Below, one piece after another: positions 36,811 to 49,480 of a stretch of 64,000 nt of DNA (position 1 is its first letter; each line of letters opens with the position of its first letter). This DNA comes from Epiperipatus broadwayi (lineage: Eukaryota; Onychophora; Udeonychophora; Euonychophora; Peripatidae), in assembly GCA_028023455.1 (NCBI GenBank), contig JAQFVV010006335.1:2836412-2900411 (forward strand). Direction: 5' to 3'. Position numbers and translations under genes: made by a program. Below the pieces are notes generated by a model. The model was not told where the DNA came from. It saw only the letters and a list, made by a program, of their open reading frames with translations, and ran no database searches.

Positions 36811-38597
36811 TATCTATTATGATAAATTCTCATCCAGTGTCTGTCAATGATTCTTAAATGAAGTCTATATGGTTATTTTTCTAATGATATTTTATCAGAA
36901 TCAACATAAGGCAATCCTCATGGATGGTGGGTGATGGAAAAGATATGGAAGTGGAAAGTTGGCAGAATTCCAGAAATAATTATACAAAAAATTGCTGCAA
37001 AAAATCAGCAATCCATAAGTTTTAATTTAGCTGGTTTTATCAACTTATATAATGTTTGTCTAATTATTGTGTTGGTCTATTACATAAAAATATAAGAACT
37101 ACTATTCATCAATTTCATTTCTAGTCTGTTTCTATTCATAATATATTAATTTAAAATACACAGAATTGTTTCAATTCAGGTTCTAAAAATTGAATAATTT
37201 TTGATTCAAATTGGTTAAATGTAATGAAAAATTAAAAACAATGTTAATAACTGAAGAAAATGTAAGAAAAACATTTGAAAAATCACCAGCAGTAAAACAA
37301 AAGATTATATTTCAACCAATCATTATGTGAATGAATGCGGTGTTTTTATTTCTATTCTACTAAATTGCAATGTCTGATTATTCAGTTCTTTTTATTTTCT
37401 TGGTCTAAAATTAAATATTTTAAATAAAAATCTAAAGCTAGAATCATTACTAGTTAATATCTGTAAAAAGTAAATATAAAATCCATAAAAATTTATGAAA
37501 TATAATTGCATTTTGTTCTTATCAATGAATGTCTTTGATATGCAATTACGGTCAGTAGTGGTCAATGTTATTCACTTATCTTGAAGAGCATTCACTTTCC
37601 CACACTTATTTTTCTTGTAAAATTTTTCAAATCAACCTTTATATTGCAATAAAATAATGTAAAATCTTAATTATTATGAATATAAGAAAATACAATAAAT
37701 ATATTTATTTACATTTAAAATCAATAATGAACATGTAAAATATTTTGTTTTGATTTCTGACATGGACATTTGGAAACAACTAGAAAACAATGGCCAGGGT
37801 TGACAGCCATTCAACCAAAGAAAAGAGATTGTGCTATATATTAATACACTGCAATAAAACTTGATTTTTTTTTTCAAAATATATCACCAAATGTGGATTT
37901 TGTTTATAACAAAAATTTTAAATTTCGAATTTACTATAAAATAAGCATAAAATGGAAAAAAAAAAGTGACCAAAATAGGCCAAGAGATGGTGTAATAATG
38001 TTTCGTAAACATAATAATCTTGAATGGGATTTTAAAACAGGATGCCTTCTAAATGCAAATGACAGGTGAGAAAGTTAATATTAATATTTATTAACAGGAT
38101 TTTTTAAATAAAACAATTAGTCCATTTTATGTCTTTAAAATTGAAATAAGTAATTGTCATAAAAGGTATAAAATTATCAAAATAAACTTTTTTAAAATAT
38201 ATGTTTTTAGAAGGAGGATACAAAGTCTTCAACATGAAAGGGATTCAAAGGTGAAAACCAAATCAAAGTAAAACAAATTCAGACTTTTATTAATTTTAAA
38301 TTAATTTTAATTTTTAAAAATATAAATTCAAGTCAAATGATATTAGCAATTACATTTATAAATAAGAGCGATTTAAGTTATCTGATATAAGTAAATTACC
38401 ATTTTATTTATTTTATTATGAATTAAATTTATAAATGGTTTGTGGAATATAAAAAAAAATAAGTGAATTCATTAAAACATTATTTTATTTTGTATTTTAT
38501 AAAAATAATATATAATTTGCAAATGTGGTTGAATATTTTATTTTAATTTCAATCTGATTTTTTTAAAAAAAAAAACGTAATTTCAAAAATAAAACAT
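36811..38597. other. AT-rich spacer without supported gene
   Basis: No recognised element; the minus-strand 67-residue frame at 37674-37877 shows nothing familiar. Confidence 0.45.
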
Positions 38598-39075
38598 TAA
38601 AACATTGTTAGTGAGTTGTACCACTCTGTTAAAATATGAAGTTTAGTGCAGTGATTAGATGGCAGACACTAAAATTTAAAATTGGTTGTTTGTGGCTTTG
38701 TCAAATTATTATTAATTATTGATTTCCTGTGCATTTTTAGTGCAGTGGTAGACAGGTGACTCTGGAGCTTCAAATCCATAAATCATAGCTTCAGTTTTAT
38801 CAAAACATTGTTAATATTCATGTTGCTCTTATGATTTAGTACAGTACTAGATAGGCAGTCTCTAATTCTCAAGTCAAATGTCATAATTCCAACTCTGTCA
38901 AAACATTGTTGTTGGCAAGGGTTGCCCATGTTTAACACCAGTGATAAAATAATGACTCTGAAGCTCAAGATTTATAAATTGCATCAAAATATTATTAGTG
39001 ACTAAGTTGTCCTCTCTGATTTAATGCAATGCTAGAATTGTGAAATCTAAAGCTGAAGACTTATAGATCACTCCA
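38598..39075. repeat. Degenerate minisatellite, about five units of ~90-105 bp
   Basis: Units start with variants of 'CAAAACATTGTTAGTGAGTT' near 38598, 38701, 38801, 38899 and 38985. They continue with 'TTTAGTGCAGTGGTAGACAG' and 'GACTCTGAAGCTCAAGA' variants. Divergence between units is high, so the array is old. Confidence 0.75.
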
Positions 39076-39473
39076 GATATGCCATGGATCGAAGGGCCCT
39101 GGTTTAATTTTCATGCTATATATCAATTGTCAGGCCCACAAAATCTTTAAGTTAAGTGATACAAATAATCCAATACTAACTACAAATAGACATTGATAGT
39201 TGAATTCAATGTCATTACTAGTATATATTATATTTTTTCAATAATTATGTTTAGGAAAAATAAATTTGAAAAGAAACATCACTTTTCAAAGAGGATGTTT
39301 TCTCAATTCACAAAAAAAAATAATTTCATTGCATTTATTTTTATAATATTATGGACAAGAAGAAATCAATGAGTAAGTTAAATTAAATTTCAATCATCAA
39401 ATTCTGCCATATGAAACAATGGTTGTTAGAGATTTTAAAGTATGCTTATTAATTACATAAAGTAATTAACCAT

Positions 39474-39544
<71 letters not shown>

Positions 39545-39651
39545 ATATATATATAGAAAATTTTAAAAAAAGCTTTCTTCCTTGAATCCAAAAAATTTGT
39601 TTTATATAATACAACCAATGATAAAATTGCGTCCAGGGTTAATTAAAAACT
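39076..39651. other. Spacer with a (TA)n tract at 39479-39554
   Basis: The (TA)n tract is ~75 bp with one interruption (TGATA). Otherwise no feature. Confidence 0.6.
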
Positions 39652-40060
39652 ATTGTTGTTAAAAATTCTAAATATGATGGTAATTAACTATTTTATGGTC
39701 TTTCAATCAGCAAAAGTATTTTCAGTTAATGCCATAATCCTCTTCAAGTGTCATTAAATTTAAAAATATAATGGAAGCAAATGTCATGAACTCAAATCCC
39801 ATGAATCCTCAATTTTAACATTAGCAGCTTGCCTATTAATTATATTCATTTTATTTATATTTATTAAAATAATAATAAACAAATTGCTAACATTAAAATT
39901 TGGGATTTATGGAATTAGAGTTGATGACATTTGTGTCCGTTATGTTTTTGAATTTAATGGTAGTTGAGGAGGGTTAAGAAATTAATCAAAAGTACTTCTG
40001 CAGATTGAAAGACTGTATATAATAGTTAATTACCATTATATTTATTATTTTTATTGTTAT
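39652..40060. repeat. Family F2 palindromic element (MITE-like), complete
   Basis: Two ~190-bp arms in inverted orientation around an AT-rich centre near 39855-39875. The left arm contains 'ATGATGGTAATTAACTATTT', 'TCTTTCAATC' and 'CAAATGTCATGAACTCAAAT'. The right arm has the complements, including 'ATTTGTGTCCGTTATG' and 'AATAGTTAATTACCATTATA'. The outer ends are rich in TATTATTTTTATTGTTA. Other copies at 18464-18700 and 19925-19990 confirm a dispersed family. Confidence 0.88.
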
Positions 40061-40288
40061 ATATATATTCATAAAAATTTGTTTAGTCTACATGAGGGTT
40101 TTCCAATATTTTTTTTCTATTTCATATTATTTAGAAATTTATTTCATAGATTGTACTTTTCACAATACCAAAGGGCTTATAATTAATATATTTGCTGTTA
40201 TTTCAAATTTATTAATTGTAACTGTGAAACCACAGTTCTAAAAAAAAGCAAAGCAAATCATAATAAAATAAATAGGCAATACATATAT
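40061..40288. other. Short spacer before the LTR-type element
   Basis: No feature recognised. Confidence 0.4.
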
Positions 40289-42995
40289 TGAAGCAGTCAG
40301 ATCAGAGTTTGATCCTAGCTTCATGACATCTAGCCATAAGCCGACTTCAAACCCTAGTACTAACCTTAAATTTCCAATGCAATGGGGCTTTATACATTCG
40401 ATCCACGCTAATTTTCATAAAGAATAAATTATTTCATAAATGCGTATTAAAATTAATTAGTTTCAGATTTAAATTGATCAATTCTATTAAAATTCATGAT
40501 AGAATTATTCATGAATTTATATATTATAACTGCATGGATTGTGCGTATATATTTGTAAATTTTAAATATATATAATTGTTTGAAAGTTTCATTGTGTTTG
40601 GAATGTTTGATTTTATTTTTAAATAATTTGCTAAAGTTTTATTGATTAAAAGCTACATTCTTTCGATAAGCTTTCAGATTTTCCCTTTCCAAAAACAACA
40701 GTTAAAGTTTTATTAATTAGAAAAAAGATAAGGATTTCCTAATTAAAATCATTTTCTGATTTTAAGAAGTCATTTTCTAATTAGAAAATGAATTCAAGTT
40801 AATGAGTTTGAAAGCCTTATCGAAGGAATGTATCTAAAAACAAACAGTAAATCTAAAAACATTGATAATGAAAGAAGTGCTAGCCTGAAGGCATCAGAGG
40901 ACAGATATATAGCTCTGAAAAGTTTGGAGGAAAAAAGAAACCATCTTTGTTGTAGAGAAGTGCAGTGAATTCTGTGTGTTTCAAAATCATAAATTTAAAT
41001 AGTGCTTTGATCATGGTGAAGGGCTAAAACATCAGCAATCTGGTGGCGATTCCTGAATCCCTTGAAAATCTTCAATGGAGCCGCTAAATGTTTTCTGGAC
41101 CAATCATGCTGCTAAAATTATGAAAATCCACTAAAATGCTGCTCCAGTAATTGACTAAATGCATGCCTATGTTTTCCTCACCTGGATGTGTAAAATAAGG
41201 GAACCAGCCCCGGAAGAAATGGGTAATATATTTCCATAATGAACCTTAAGCTTTATGGCCAGTTTCCAAACTTTACTTTACACTTCCTTTAAGAGCTCTT
41301 CTCATTTTTAATGTAATAATCTTTATAAAACCCTTTATTTATGCTATTGTAAATTATATCGTAATTCTCTCAACTTCTAGTCTTTAAATTTCCTTTCTTA
41401 CGATGGCGGTTCATTTACTATACTATATATATATATATTTTGGGTGATTTATTAATGTCATTTATTTTTAATTATATGCCAATAATCTTCCGACTCGATG
41501 AGCTCCTTTATCCTTTTTGCTTTGTGCAAATAATATAATGTTAATTCTGATAGTAATTCTCACCCATCAGAACTAGGTTTATACAGTTCTATTAATCATC
41601 GAGTCGAAAGAAATGATCAAATGTTTGTTATTTTTATAATTGGCTAATAATAAATTATTAGCTCCATTTCTAATCTATGCCCCAGCTATTTTCTCATATT
41701 CAACAATGGGTATTTGTTTTCTCTCATATTAACCAATATTTATTTATTTATGTATAATCTAAAATGTTTTTGCAAAAAGAGTCGATAAAAGAATCAACTA
41801 AATACATTCTAATTCAGATTGTTTTCACTGTCTATTAATATTCAGGAAGGGCACGATGATTGGGGCATAACTAATATAATTTGATAAATGCTTTGAAATA
41901 ATGTTAGTTAAAAGCTCGTTTGACTTTAATTCATTTGATCAAGTTATCACGTAGAGCATTCTATATGGGTTTTAATATTCAAACAATGACTATCAAGTCA
42001 TCACCTTCAACGTTGCTGATGTAGGGCAATCTTCTGCTCCGTTATGCTTGTCGGTAGTAATGTTTCCGTTATTTCTAATAATCAAGGAAGAAAGCACTTC
42101 CTCCCCTGTTCATGTTATAATTGGAACAACAAGGGTTCATAGTTATGACTCAGCCTGGTTTCTCTCATGTTCCACATTTCAAAAGGGCAGTGACACTTGT
42201 GAAAGATAAGCTGCCATGAGACTTAAACTACCGACCAGCGATTATCTTTCATTTTATAGCTCATAATTCGTCAGCACCATTACCTCTTGGTTCCAGTAAA
42301 GCCCGCTCTGATGCTCATAATTCATGATGAAGTGATTTAAATTAAAGTCCAACAAATTCTCAGTAAATAAGTTTTCCAACAAAGATTAAAGTTATGCCCT
42401 AAAATATGTATCTTGCTCTTCATGAATGGATTTGCGAATGTGAAAATAAATATCACATTCTTTCGTATAAAATTAGAGTAAAAATTTCCTTTACTAATGA
42501 ATACCTTTATCTGCCTTTTATTCCTTGTTGGGAGCATAGACATAGACTTTCAAATATTGCGTAATATTCATTGGCATATAATAAGGACCGCCACTCTTAT
42601 TATTATTATAAATTATGTTAAAGGTTAGAGGTGATTAATATAATCATTATTCAAACAATTATTATTATTAAATATTTTCTAAACACACTTGGTTTCTTAA
42701 GTCTTTTTATTCATAATTATTTTAATGTTAATGCTTGCTGTCTGTATTGGCAACCCAAACATATACATATGATTCAATTTAAAATTATTTTAGTCAGTTT
42801 ATTATCAGATATTAATGTCAGTTCAGGGGTCTCTGATCCTCATTAACCATTGAGCTAGTTTCTTGGTGCATAGCACTGTGCTGTTGATTTAGATTTCTAC
42901 TAATCTGAGCTGTTGAGTTGGGTTTGAATTCAGTTTGGTTGAGCTGAGTTTGGATCCGACTTGCGTTCAGGTAGGGGGGTTTTTCGACTGGTACA
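40289..42995 (+). repeat. 5' long direct repeat (putative LTR)
   Basis: A ~2707-bp repeat. It contains an inverted pair near 40654-40676 and 40808-40831 ('CATTCTTTCGATAAGCTTTC' and its near complement) and another around 41487-41502 and 41596-41610 ('CGACTCGATGA' with 'TCATCGAGTCG'). It has a 38-bp segment (about 42733-42770) missing from the 3' copy. Confidence 0.75.
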
Positions 42996-43030
42996 TGGTT
43001 ATGTTTTTGGCTGCCCAACTGTTGTGGCTC
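42996..43030 (+). promoter_or_regulatory. Possible primer-binding site region
   Basis: TGGTTATGTTTTTGGCTGCC begins directly after the 5' repeat. A second, more GC-rich option is TGGCTGCCCAAC at 43008. Either begins with TGG, the complement of the tRNA CCA end. I cannot match a tRNA without a search. Confidence 0.3.
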
Positions 43031-44138
43031 TGATTTAATAAACCTCACACCCTGTAGACAGTAATTATGATCTTAGTTACTCAGTCAATTGAGATCTCGA
43101 TAAATTAAATGTTTCTGTAGAGAGGGATATTTTTGTAGAATGTTATATATATATTGAAAAAAAGTTTTGCGATTTATAACGCATAACTGAAATGATTTTA
43201 ATAAATCAAAATGTCATTTTGTAATTTTCTTTCTTATAAAAATGTTTTCAAGATTATTTTTTAAATGTTCATTCAGTAAAAGATTCGTTAGTCAGAATAA
43301 TTATTCAAAGAAAAGTAATGATAGAATATTATAAATTAATTATACGTGTACTATGTCAGTATATATATTATACGTTTGTTCGAGGGAAGAAAATTTAGAA
43401 AAGTAGTAAGAGTATCAAAGCAAGGGGTAAAATTAGATGAAATGTTTTTCTGTGTCAAAATTAATTATGTATCTCAGTTTTATAATTAAAAATATCCAAT
43501 ATGATATCATGTTAAAAGTTTTAAATTTCAAAGTATTGCTTGCTAGCACATATATTTAATGTTCACTCCATATTCTTAGTAGCCTCAAAGCAGGCGAAGA
43601 CCTTCAAACTGGGAATTATATGTCAAGCGGTCTGATGCAGTGTGACATTACACTTTAATGACAATAATTTCTAGGGTAACCTCAAAGCAGGTGAAGACCA
43701 TTTGTGTACACCAAGCAGCCAGATGCAGTTGGAAAAATGTTTAAATGGTTTACACGCTTTTATGCTAGCAAGATTAAAAATGATATCAACAAATAAAAGT
43801 TCTTGTGTAATATTAATTTTGACATTTTTTTCTTTGTGTGTGAAAGCCTCATGCTTAGTGAAAATAATATTTGAATTCCTATATATAAACTCAGGTCAGG
43901 AATGCATCAGTTGTTATTAAATAACATCAATAAAATTGTTCTATCAAAAATTAAGTCAGTCATATGTAGTTTGGGGGTCAATGGGTTATTTCACAGGCCC
44001 TATTGATCTCATTTTGCTCTCTGGCACCCATATAAATAAATTTGTCAGCAAATTTGATTGTCAGCACAGTAGTGGGTCAGTTGTCTAAATAATGAAAACC
44101 AAATGTGTCCAATACAAGTACGTGTAATACCTGTAATA

Positions 44139-44178
<40 letters not shown>

Positions 44179-44222
44179 TGTTTGTATATCACTAATTATT
44201 TGTATAGTTTCTTTTTTCAGAC
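43031..44222. other. 5' internal untranslated part of the LTR-type element
   Basis: No long coding frame. Two direct copies of a ~60-bp block (43580-43642 and 43678-43730) share 'CCTCAAAGCAGG' and 'GATGCAGT'. A (TA)n tract lies at 44143-44175. Confidence 0.55.
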
Positions 44223-44547
44223 ATGGGAGAACAGTTGAACAGAGGGAAAGTGAGTAATGTTTGTTTCTTATCTTTAATAGTATTTTCTAAATAAAATACA
44301 TGTCTCATTCAAAAAAATTAATAGAAAGAGCTAACCAAGAAAACGTAGGCAAACTAAAACTAAACTAAAAAAGGCAGATTACATAGATTGGGGAAATAAT
44401 ATGCAGCAGCTAGTGAAGATAGGGACAATGGGACCAGTAGTCAGAGACCTAATTAAATGTACTGAAAAAAAATTATTATTTAAGTATACAGAGAGTGCCA
44501 TAAGTTTGATTCACATTGTTTATTATATTATTTATTCACTTTCAAAG

Positions 44548-44784
44548 ATGGAAGAACAATTAGATAAAGGATTGACTGACGATAGTGATGCATCTTCAAC
44601 CACGTCCAGTGAACCTAAAATCACTTTTAAAAATCAGATCAATAGGAAAAAGTGCAACCACCAAAGCAGAAAGATGGCTAAAGACAATCATGATGATCGA
44701 GAAACTTTTCATACGATCCTCAGAGAAATGAAAGAAGACAGGAAGCTAATAATGATGATGATGGAGAGAAATTTTAAAGCTTGA
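44548..44784 (+). pseudogene. Gag-like protein, N-terminal part
   Basis: The likely start is the Met at 44548 ('MEEQLDKGLTDDSDASSTTS'), although the open frame begins at 44401. A near-duplicate start 'MGEQLNRGK' occurs at 44223, which supports this choice. The region is polar and acidic, then lysine-rich, ending in an ATG-repeat stretch (MMMM). A frameshift near 44780 moves reading into the next piece. The open frame upstream, 44401-44547, is probably leader. Confidence 0.55.
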
Positions 44785-45616
44785 GGAAACACGAGAGACC
44801 CAAACCAATCCAGAGATTGTAAAGCATCATACAGCAATAGACACTTATAAGGCTCCAAGAAGTGATGAAGATGATCAGACCACACCAAAAGAAATTGTGG
44901 ATAGTAAAGAAGACGACAGTGGAGAATATGAGTCAAACCAAGAAATGGTTGCAGAAACTGATTTAAATACAGACCGGGAAAAAGATGTTCAGACCATTAG
45001 TAAAATAAAACAAAAAATAGAAATGGAACGGACGATAAACCCCGAAATGAGTCTAAGGAATTTGCAGAGACCATCCCTTATATCTTCTGTAGAAATTCAA
45101 ATTTTTAGGGATAACCTAGGAGAAAGACTCATCAATCATCTAGACAGCATTAAAGAATTTTTCTGTCTGCACTCAGTAGCAGAAAAGGGAAAGGTTATCC
45201 TAGCCAGCCACTACTTAAGAGAAGCTGCCAAGGCATGGTGGAAGCTATTAAAAAAAACACCTACCATGATCCAAGGATATGAAAATGCCATTTTAAAAAA
45301 ATATTGGAGTGAAGAAAGGCAGGAGGGCATTTTGCATAGACTGAACACTCAGAAGTATCAAGAAAACTACAGACAGAGATATGCAGCCTACTTCATCCAG
45401 CAAGTAACCACATTCAAATGCCTAACCTCCTTCAAATATGAGGACCAACACATCATCCAGACGATCAGACATCATTTACCCCCATGGATCCAAAGAATCA
45501 TGCTTGGGATGTGCCCCATGTCAATAGGAAATACCATAAACTTTTTGACTGCAATAGACTATGGGAACTTGACACCAACTAGAAAAGACCAAGACTATGA
45601 CCATTATCAAAAGTAA
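44785..45616 (+). CDS. Gag-like capsid region of an LTR retrotransposon
   Basis: The frame is open from about 44780 (first Met 44897, 239 residues from there) and stops at 45616. It contains a retrotransposon gag signature: 'SHYLREAAKAWWKLL' (the A-x-x-WW core, residues ~107-121), then 'ILKKYWSEERQEGILHRLNT', the 'YRQRYAAYFIQQV' helix, and 'IIQTIRHHLPPWIQRIML'. Gag proteins assemble particles around element RNA. No CCHC zinc knuckle or protease follows. The preceding segment reads 'LEETRETQTNPEIVKHH' in the same frame, so the N-terminal piece at 44548 joins it through one frameshift. Confidence 0.72.
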
Positions 45617-45943
45617 AAACCATATGTGCCACCTGATCCAGGGAAACAATAAGACAAACATTAAATGACAGATATATATACAGATGACTGACTGACATGA
45701 CCATAGGGATAATGAGACTTGATTATCAGACTGATTTATTATAAGCTTATTATAAGCTAGATAATATTAAAAAAAATGATCATAGTGAGACATGTATAAT
45801 TTTGTAGTTTGTACAGATGATATTATTCACACTCATGCTGTTCTCTCAGAGTCTAACAACTAGTCGAGTACACTTATGCGAATGTATCATGCATAGGTAA
45901 AGAGATTTTTTTTCATCGTTTTATTTTTTGAAGTGAAATGAAA
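45617..45943 (+). other. 3' internal part of the LTR-type element
   Basis: No coding content. It ends with a purine-rich GAAGTGAAATGAAA just before the 3' repeat, a possible polypurine tract. Confidence 0.4.
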
Positions 45944-48633
45944 TAAAGCAGTCGGATCAGAATTCAATCCTAGCTTTATGACATCTAGCCATAAGCCCAC
46001 TTCAAACCCTAGTACTAACTTTAAATTTCTGATGCAATGGGGCTTTATACATTCAATCCACGCTAATTTCAATAAAGAATAATTTATTTCATAAATGCGT
46101 ATTAAAATTAATTAGTTTCAGATTTAAATTGATTAATTCTATTAAAATTCATGATAGAATTATTCATGAATTTATATATTATAACTGCATGAATTGTGCA
46201 TATACATTTGTAAATTTTAAATATATATAATTGTTCGAAAGTTTCATTGCATCGGGAATGTTTGATTTTATTTTTAAATAATTTGCTAAAGTTTTATTGA
46301 TTAAAAGCTACATTCTTTTGATAAGCTTTCAGATTTTCCCTTTCCAAAAACAACAGTTAAAGTTTTATTAATTAGAAAAAAGATAAGGATTTCCTAATTA
46401 AAATCATTTTCTGATTTTAAGAATTCATTTTCTAATTAGAAAATGAATTCAAGTTAATGAGTTTGAAAGCCTTATCAAAGGAATGTATCTAAAAACAAGC
46501 AGTAAATCTAAAAACATTGACAATGAAAGAAGCACTAACCTGAAGGCATCAGAGGACAGATATATAGCTCTGAAAAGTTTGGAAAAAAAAAGCCATCTTT
46601 GTTGTAGAGAAGTGCAGTGAATTCTGTGCATTTCAAAATCATAAATTTAAATAGTGCTTCGATCATGGTGAAGAACTAAAATGTCAGGAATCTGGCTGCA
46701 GTTCCTGAAGTCCCCTGAAAATTTTCTATGGAGCTGCTAAATCTTTTCCCGACCAATCATGCTGCTAAAATTATGAAAAGCCACTAAAATGCTGTTCCAG
46801 TAATCGACTAAATGCATGCCTACATTTTCCTCACCCGGACATGTAAAATAAGGGAACTAGCCTCGGAAGAAATGGGTAATATATTTCCATAATGAACCTT
46901 AAGCTTTCTGGCCAGTTTCCGAACTTTACTTTACACTCCCTTTAAGAGCTCTTCTCATTTATAATGTAATAATCTTTATAAAACCCTTTATTTATGCTAT
47001 TGTAAATTATATCGTAATTCTCTCAACTTCTAGTCTTTAACTTTCCTTTCTTATTATGGCGGTTCATTTACTATATTATATATATATTGTGTGATTTATT
47101 AATGTCATTTATTTTTAATTATATGCCAATAATTTTCTGACTCGATGAGCTCCTTTATCCTTTTTGCTTTGTGCAAATAATATAATGTTAATTCTGATAG
47201 TAATTCTCACCCATCAGAACTAGGTTTATACAGTTCTATTAATCATCAAGTTGAAAGATATAATCAAACATTTGTTATTTTTATAATTGGCTAATAATAA
47301 ATTATTAGCTCCATTTCTAATCTATGCCCCAGCTATTTTCTCATATTCAACAATGGGTATTTATTCATATATAATCTAAAAATGTTTTCTCTCATATTAA
47401 CCAATATTTATTTATTCATGTATAATCTAAAATTTTTTGCAAAAAAAGTCGATAAAAGAATCAACTAAATACATTCTAATTCAGATTGTTTTCACTGTCT
47501 ATTAATATTCAAGAAGGGTACGATGATTGGGGCATAACTAATATAATTTGATAAATGCTTTGAAATAATGTTAGTTAAAAGCTCATTTGACTTTAATTCG
47601 TTTGATCAAGTCATCACCTAGAGCATTCTATATGGGTTTTAGTATTCAAACAATGACTATCAAGTCATCACCTTCAATGTTGCTGACATAGGGCAATCTT
47701 CTGCTCCGTTATGCTTGTCGGTAGTAATATTTCTGTTATTTCAAATAATCAAGGAAGAAAGCACTTCCTCCCCTGTTCATGTTATAATTGGAACACCAAG
47801 GGTTCGTAGTTATGACTCGGCCTGTTTTCCCTCATGTTCCACATCTCAAAAAGGCAGTAAGATTTGTGAAAGACCAGCTGCCATGAGACTTAAGCTACCG
47901 ACCAGCAATTATCTTTCATTTTATAGCTCATAATTCGTCAGCACCATTACCTCTCGGTTCCAGTAAAGCCTGCTCTGATGCTCGTAATTCATGATGTGAT
48001 TTAAATTAAAGTCCAACAAATTCTCAGTAAATAATTTTTCCAACAAAGATTAAAGTTATGCCCTAAAATATGTATCTTGCTCTTCATGAGTGGATTTGCG
48101 AATGTGAAAATAAATATCACATTCTTTCATATAAAATTAGAGTAAAAATTTCCTTTACTAATGAATACTTTTATCTGCCTTTTATTCCTTGTTGGGGGCA
48201 TGGACATAGACTTTCAAATATTGCATAATATTCATTGGCATATAATAAGGACCACCACTCTTATTATTACTATAAATTCTGTTAAAGGTTAGAGGTGATT
48301 AATATAATCATTATTCAAACAAAACAAATTATTATTATTGAATATTTTCTAAACACACTTGGTTTCTTAAGTTTTTTTATTCATAATTATTTTAATGTTA
48401 ATGATTCGATTTAAAATTATTTTAGTCAGTTTATTATCAGATATTAATGTCAGTTCAGAAGTCTCTGATCCTCACCAACCATTGAGCTAGTTTCTTGGCG
48501 CATAGCACTGTGCCGTCGATTTAGATTTCTACTAATCTGAGCTGTTGAGTTGGGTTTGAATTTGATTTGGTTCAGCTGAGTTTGGATCCAACTTGCGTTC
48601 AGGTAGGGGGGTTTTTTGACTGGTACTGGTACA
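45944..48633 (+). repeat. 3' long direct repeat (putative LTR)
   Basis: Colinear with 40289-42995. It differs by point changes, a ~45-bp local duplication of 'TATTCATATATAATCTAAAA' near 47360-47395, and lack of the 38-bp block. It ends ACTGGTAC followed by TGGTACA. Confidence 0.75.
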
Positions 48634-48940
48634 ATATGTTCTCATTGAAAACTCAAAACATGAATTAAATTGAAGTAAATACATCACAGCTTATATTAAA
48701 CAAACTACTTCAATTAATTGATGTGTGTCTTTTATCAACATCATTGTTATTTTTTATAACCACTAAATGCATCTAAGTGTATACATATCTTAATTTGAAA
48801 ATCACTACTCTAAACTAGTTGTTTTCTGTTTTATTTTACCTTTCTTTGGTGCCTTAGTGTTTGTGTGGATCCTGCCACAATAAAAATAAAATTATAATTT
48901 ATAGTTATTTTATTGTTATCGAATTTACAGTCATTGTTTC
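48634..48940. other. Spacer between LTR-type element and F1 cluster
   Basis: No feature recognised. Confidence 0.4.
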
Positions 48941-49479
48941 ATTTAATACACTGTACAGGTTTATACACACCTGCACATATCATGTAATATATAAGGAAAT
49001 CAGACTCAGGCTTTCACGTGACCCTCAACTCTCCATGCTATCTCATATTGCTGACCCACCTGATCACACACATGTTGAAAAAATAAATAATCACCAATAT
49101 ACATATTTCATGCTAAACCACCAATAATCAGTTGGACCAGATTACTATATCCACACATATGTACAATCAGTGCTCAGATTTATATTAAGATAGCCAATCT
49201 TCATACTCTAATGGACAGGCTTCAAATTACTCCAACCCACAACACTTCAGCCATTCATTTCATTGAAAATTTGATGATGGAACATTCAAAGCCCATGTTA
49301 GTGTCAAGGTTGTCATCCTATCCATGTTGACATTGGTTGTTCTGAACCCCACATGTACAAGAGATTAATCCATTAACACATGGCATGGAGAATTGAGGGT
49401 TGTGTGATAGTCTGAGTTTGAAACCTTATACATTACATGATATGTGCATGTGTGTGTAAGTCTGTACAGTGTATTAAAT
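48941..49479. repeat. Family F1 element with perfect 18-bp terminal inverted repeats
   Basis: Starts ATTTAATACACTGTACAG and ends with its exact complement CTGTACAGTGTATTAAAT. The internal repeat is longer than the foldback at 36259 and carries the 'GTTCTGAACCCCACATGTAC' segment absent from that copy. This copy best defines the family ends. Confidence 0.9.
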
Positions 49480-49480
49480 T

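Larger units (their letters stand above)
40289..48633 (+). mobile_element. Probable LTR retrotransposon with ~2.7-kb LTRs and gag but no pol
   Basis: Two direct repeats, 40289-42995 and 45944-48633, run in the same order and stay alignable throughout, about 93-95% identical where I compared them. They enclose 2.95 kb holding a gag-like frame. The left repeat starts TGAAGCAG and ends GGTACA, so TG...CA ends are plausible; TGG follows directly, as expected for a primer-binding site. A purine-rich GAAGTGAAATGAAA precedes the right repeat. No protease, RT, RNase H or integrase motif is seen, so this would be a non-autonomous element. No clean target duplication was found; a segmental duplication is the alternative. 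Confidence 0.62.

Noticed and set aside
47715-47933. 72-residue frame inside the 3' long repeat
   Set aside because: The corresponding frame is interrupted in the 5' repeat copy, so it is not a maintained gene.
48861-49127. 88-residue frame at the left end of an F1 copy
   Set aside because: It runs through repeat-family sequence and is not conserved as coding in other F1 copies.
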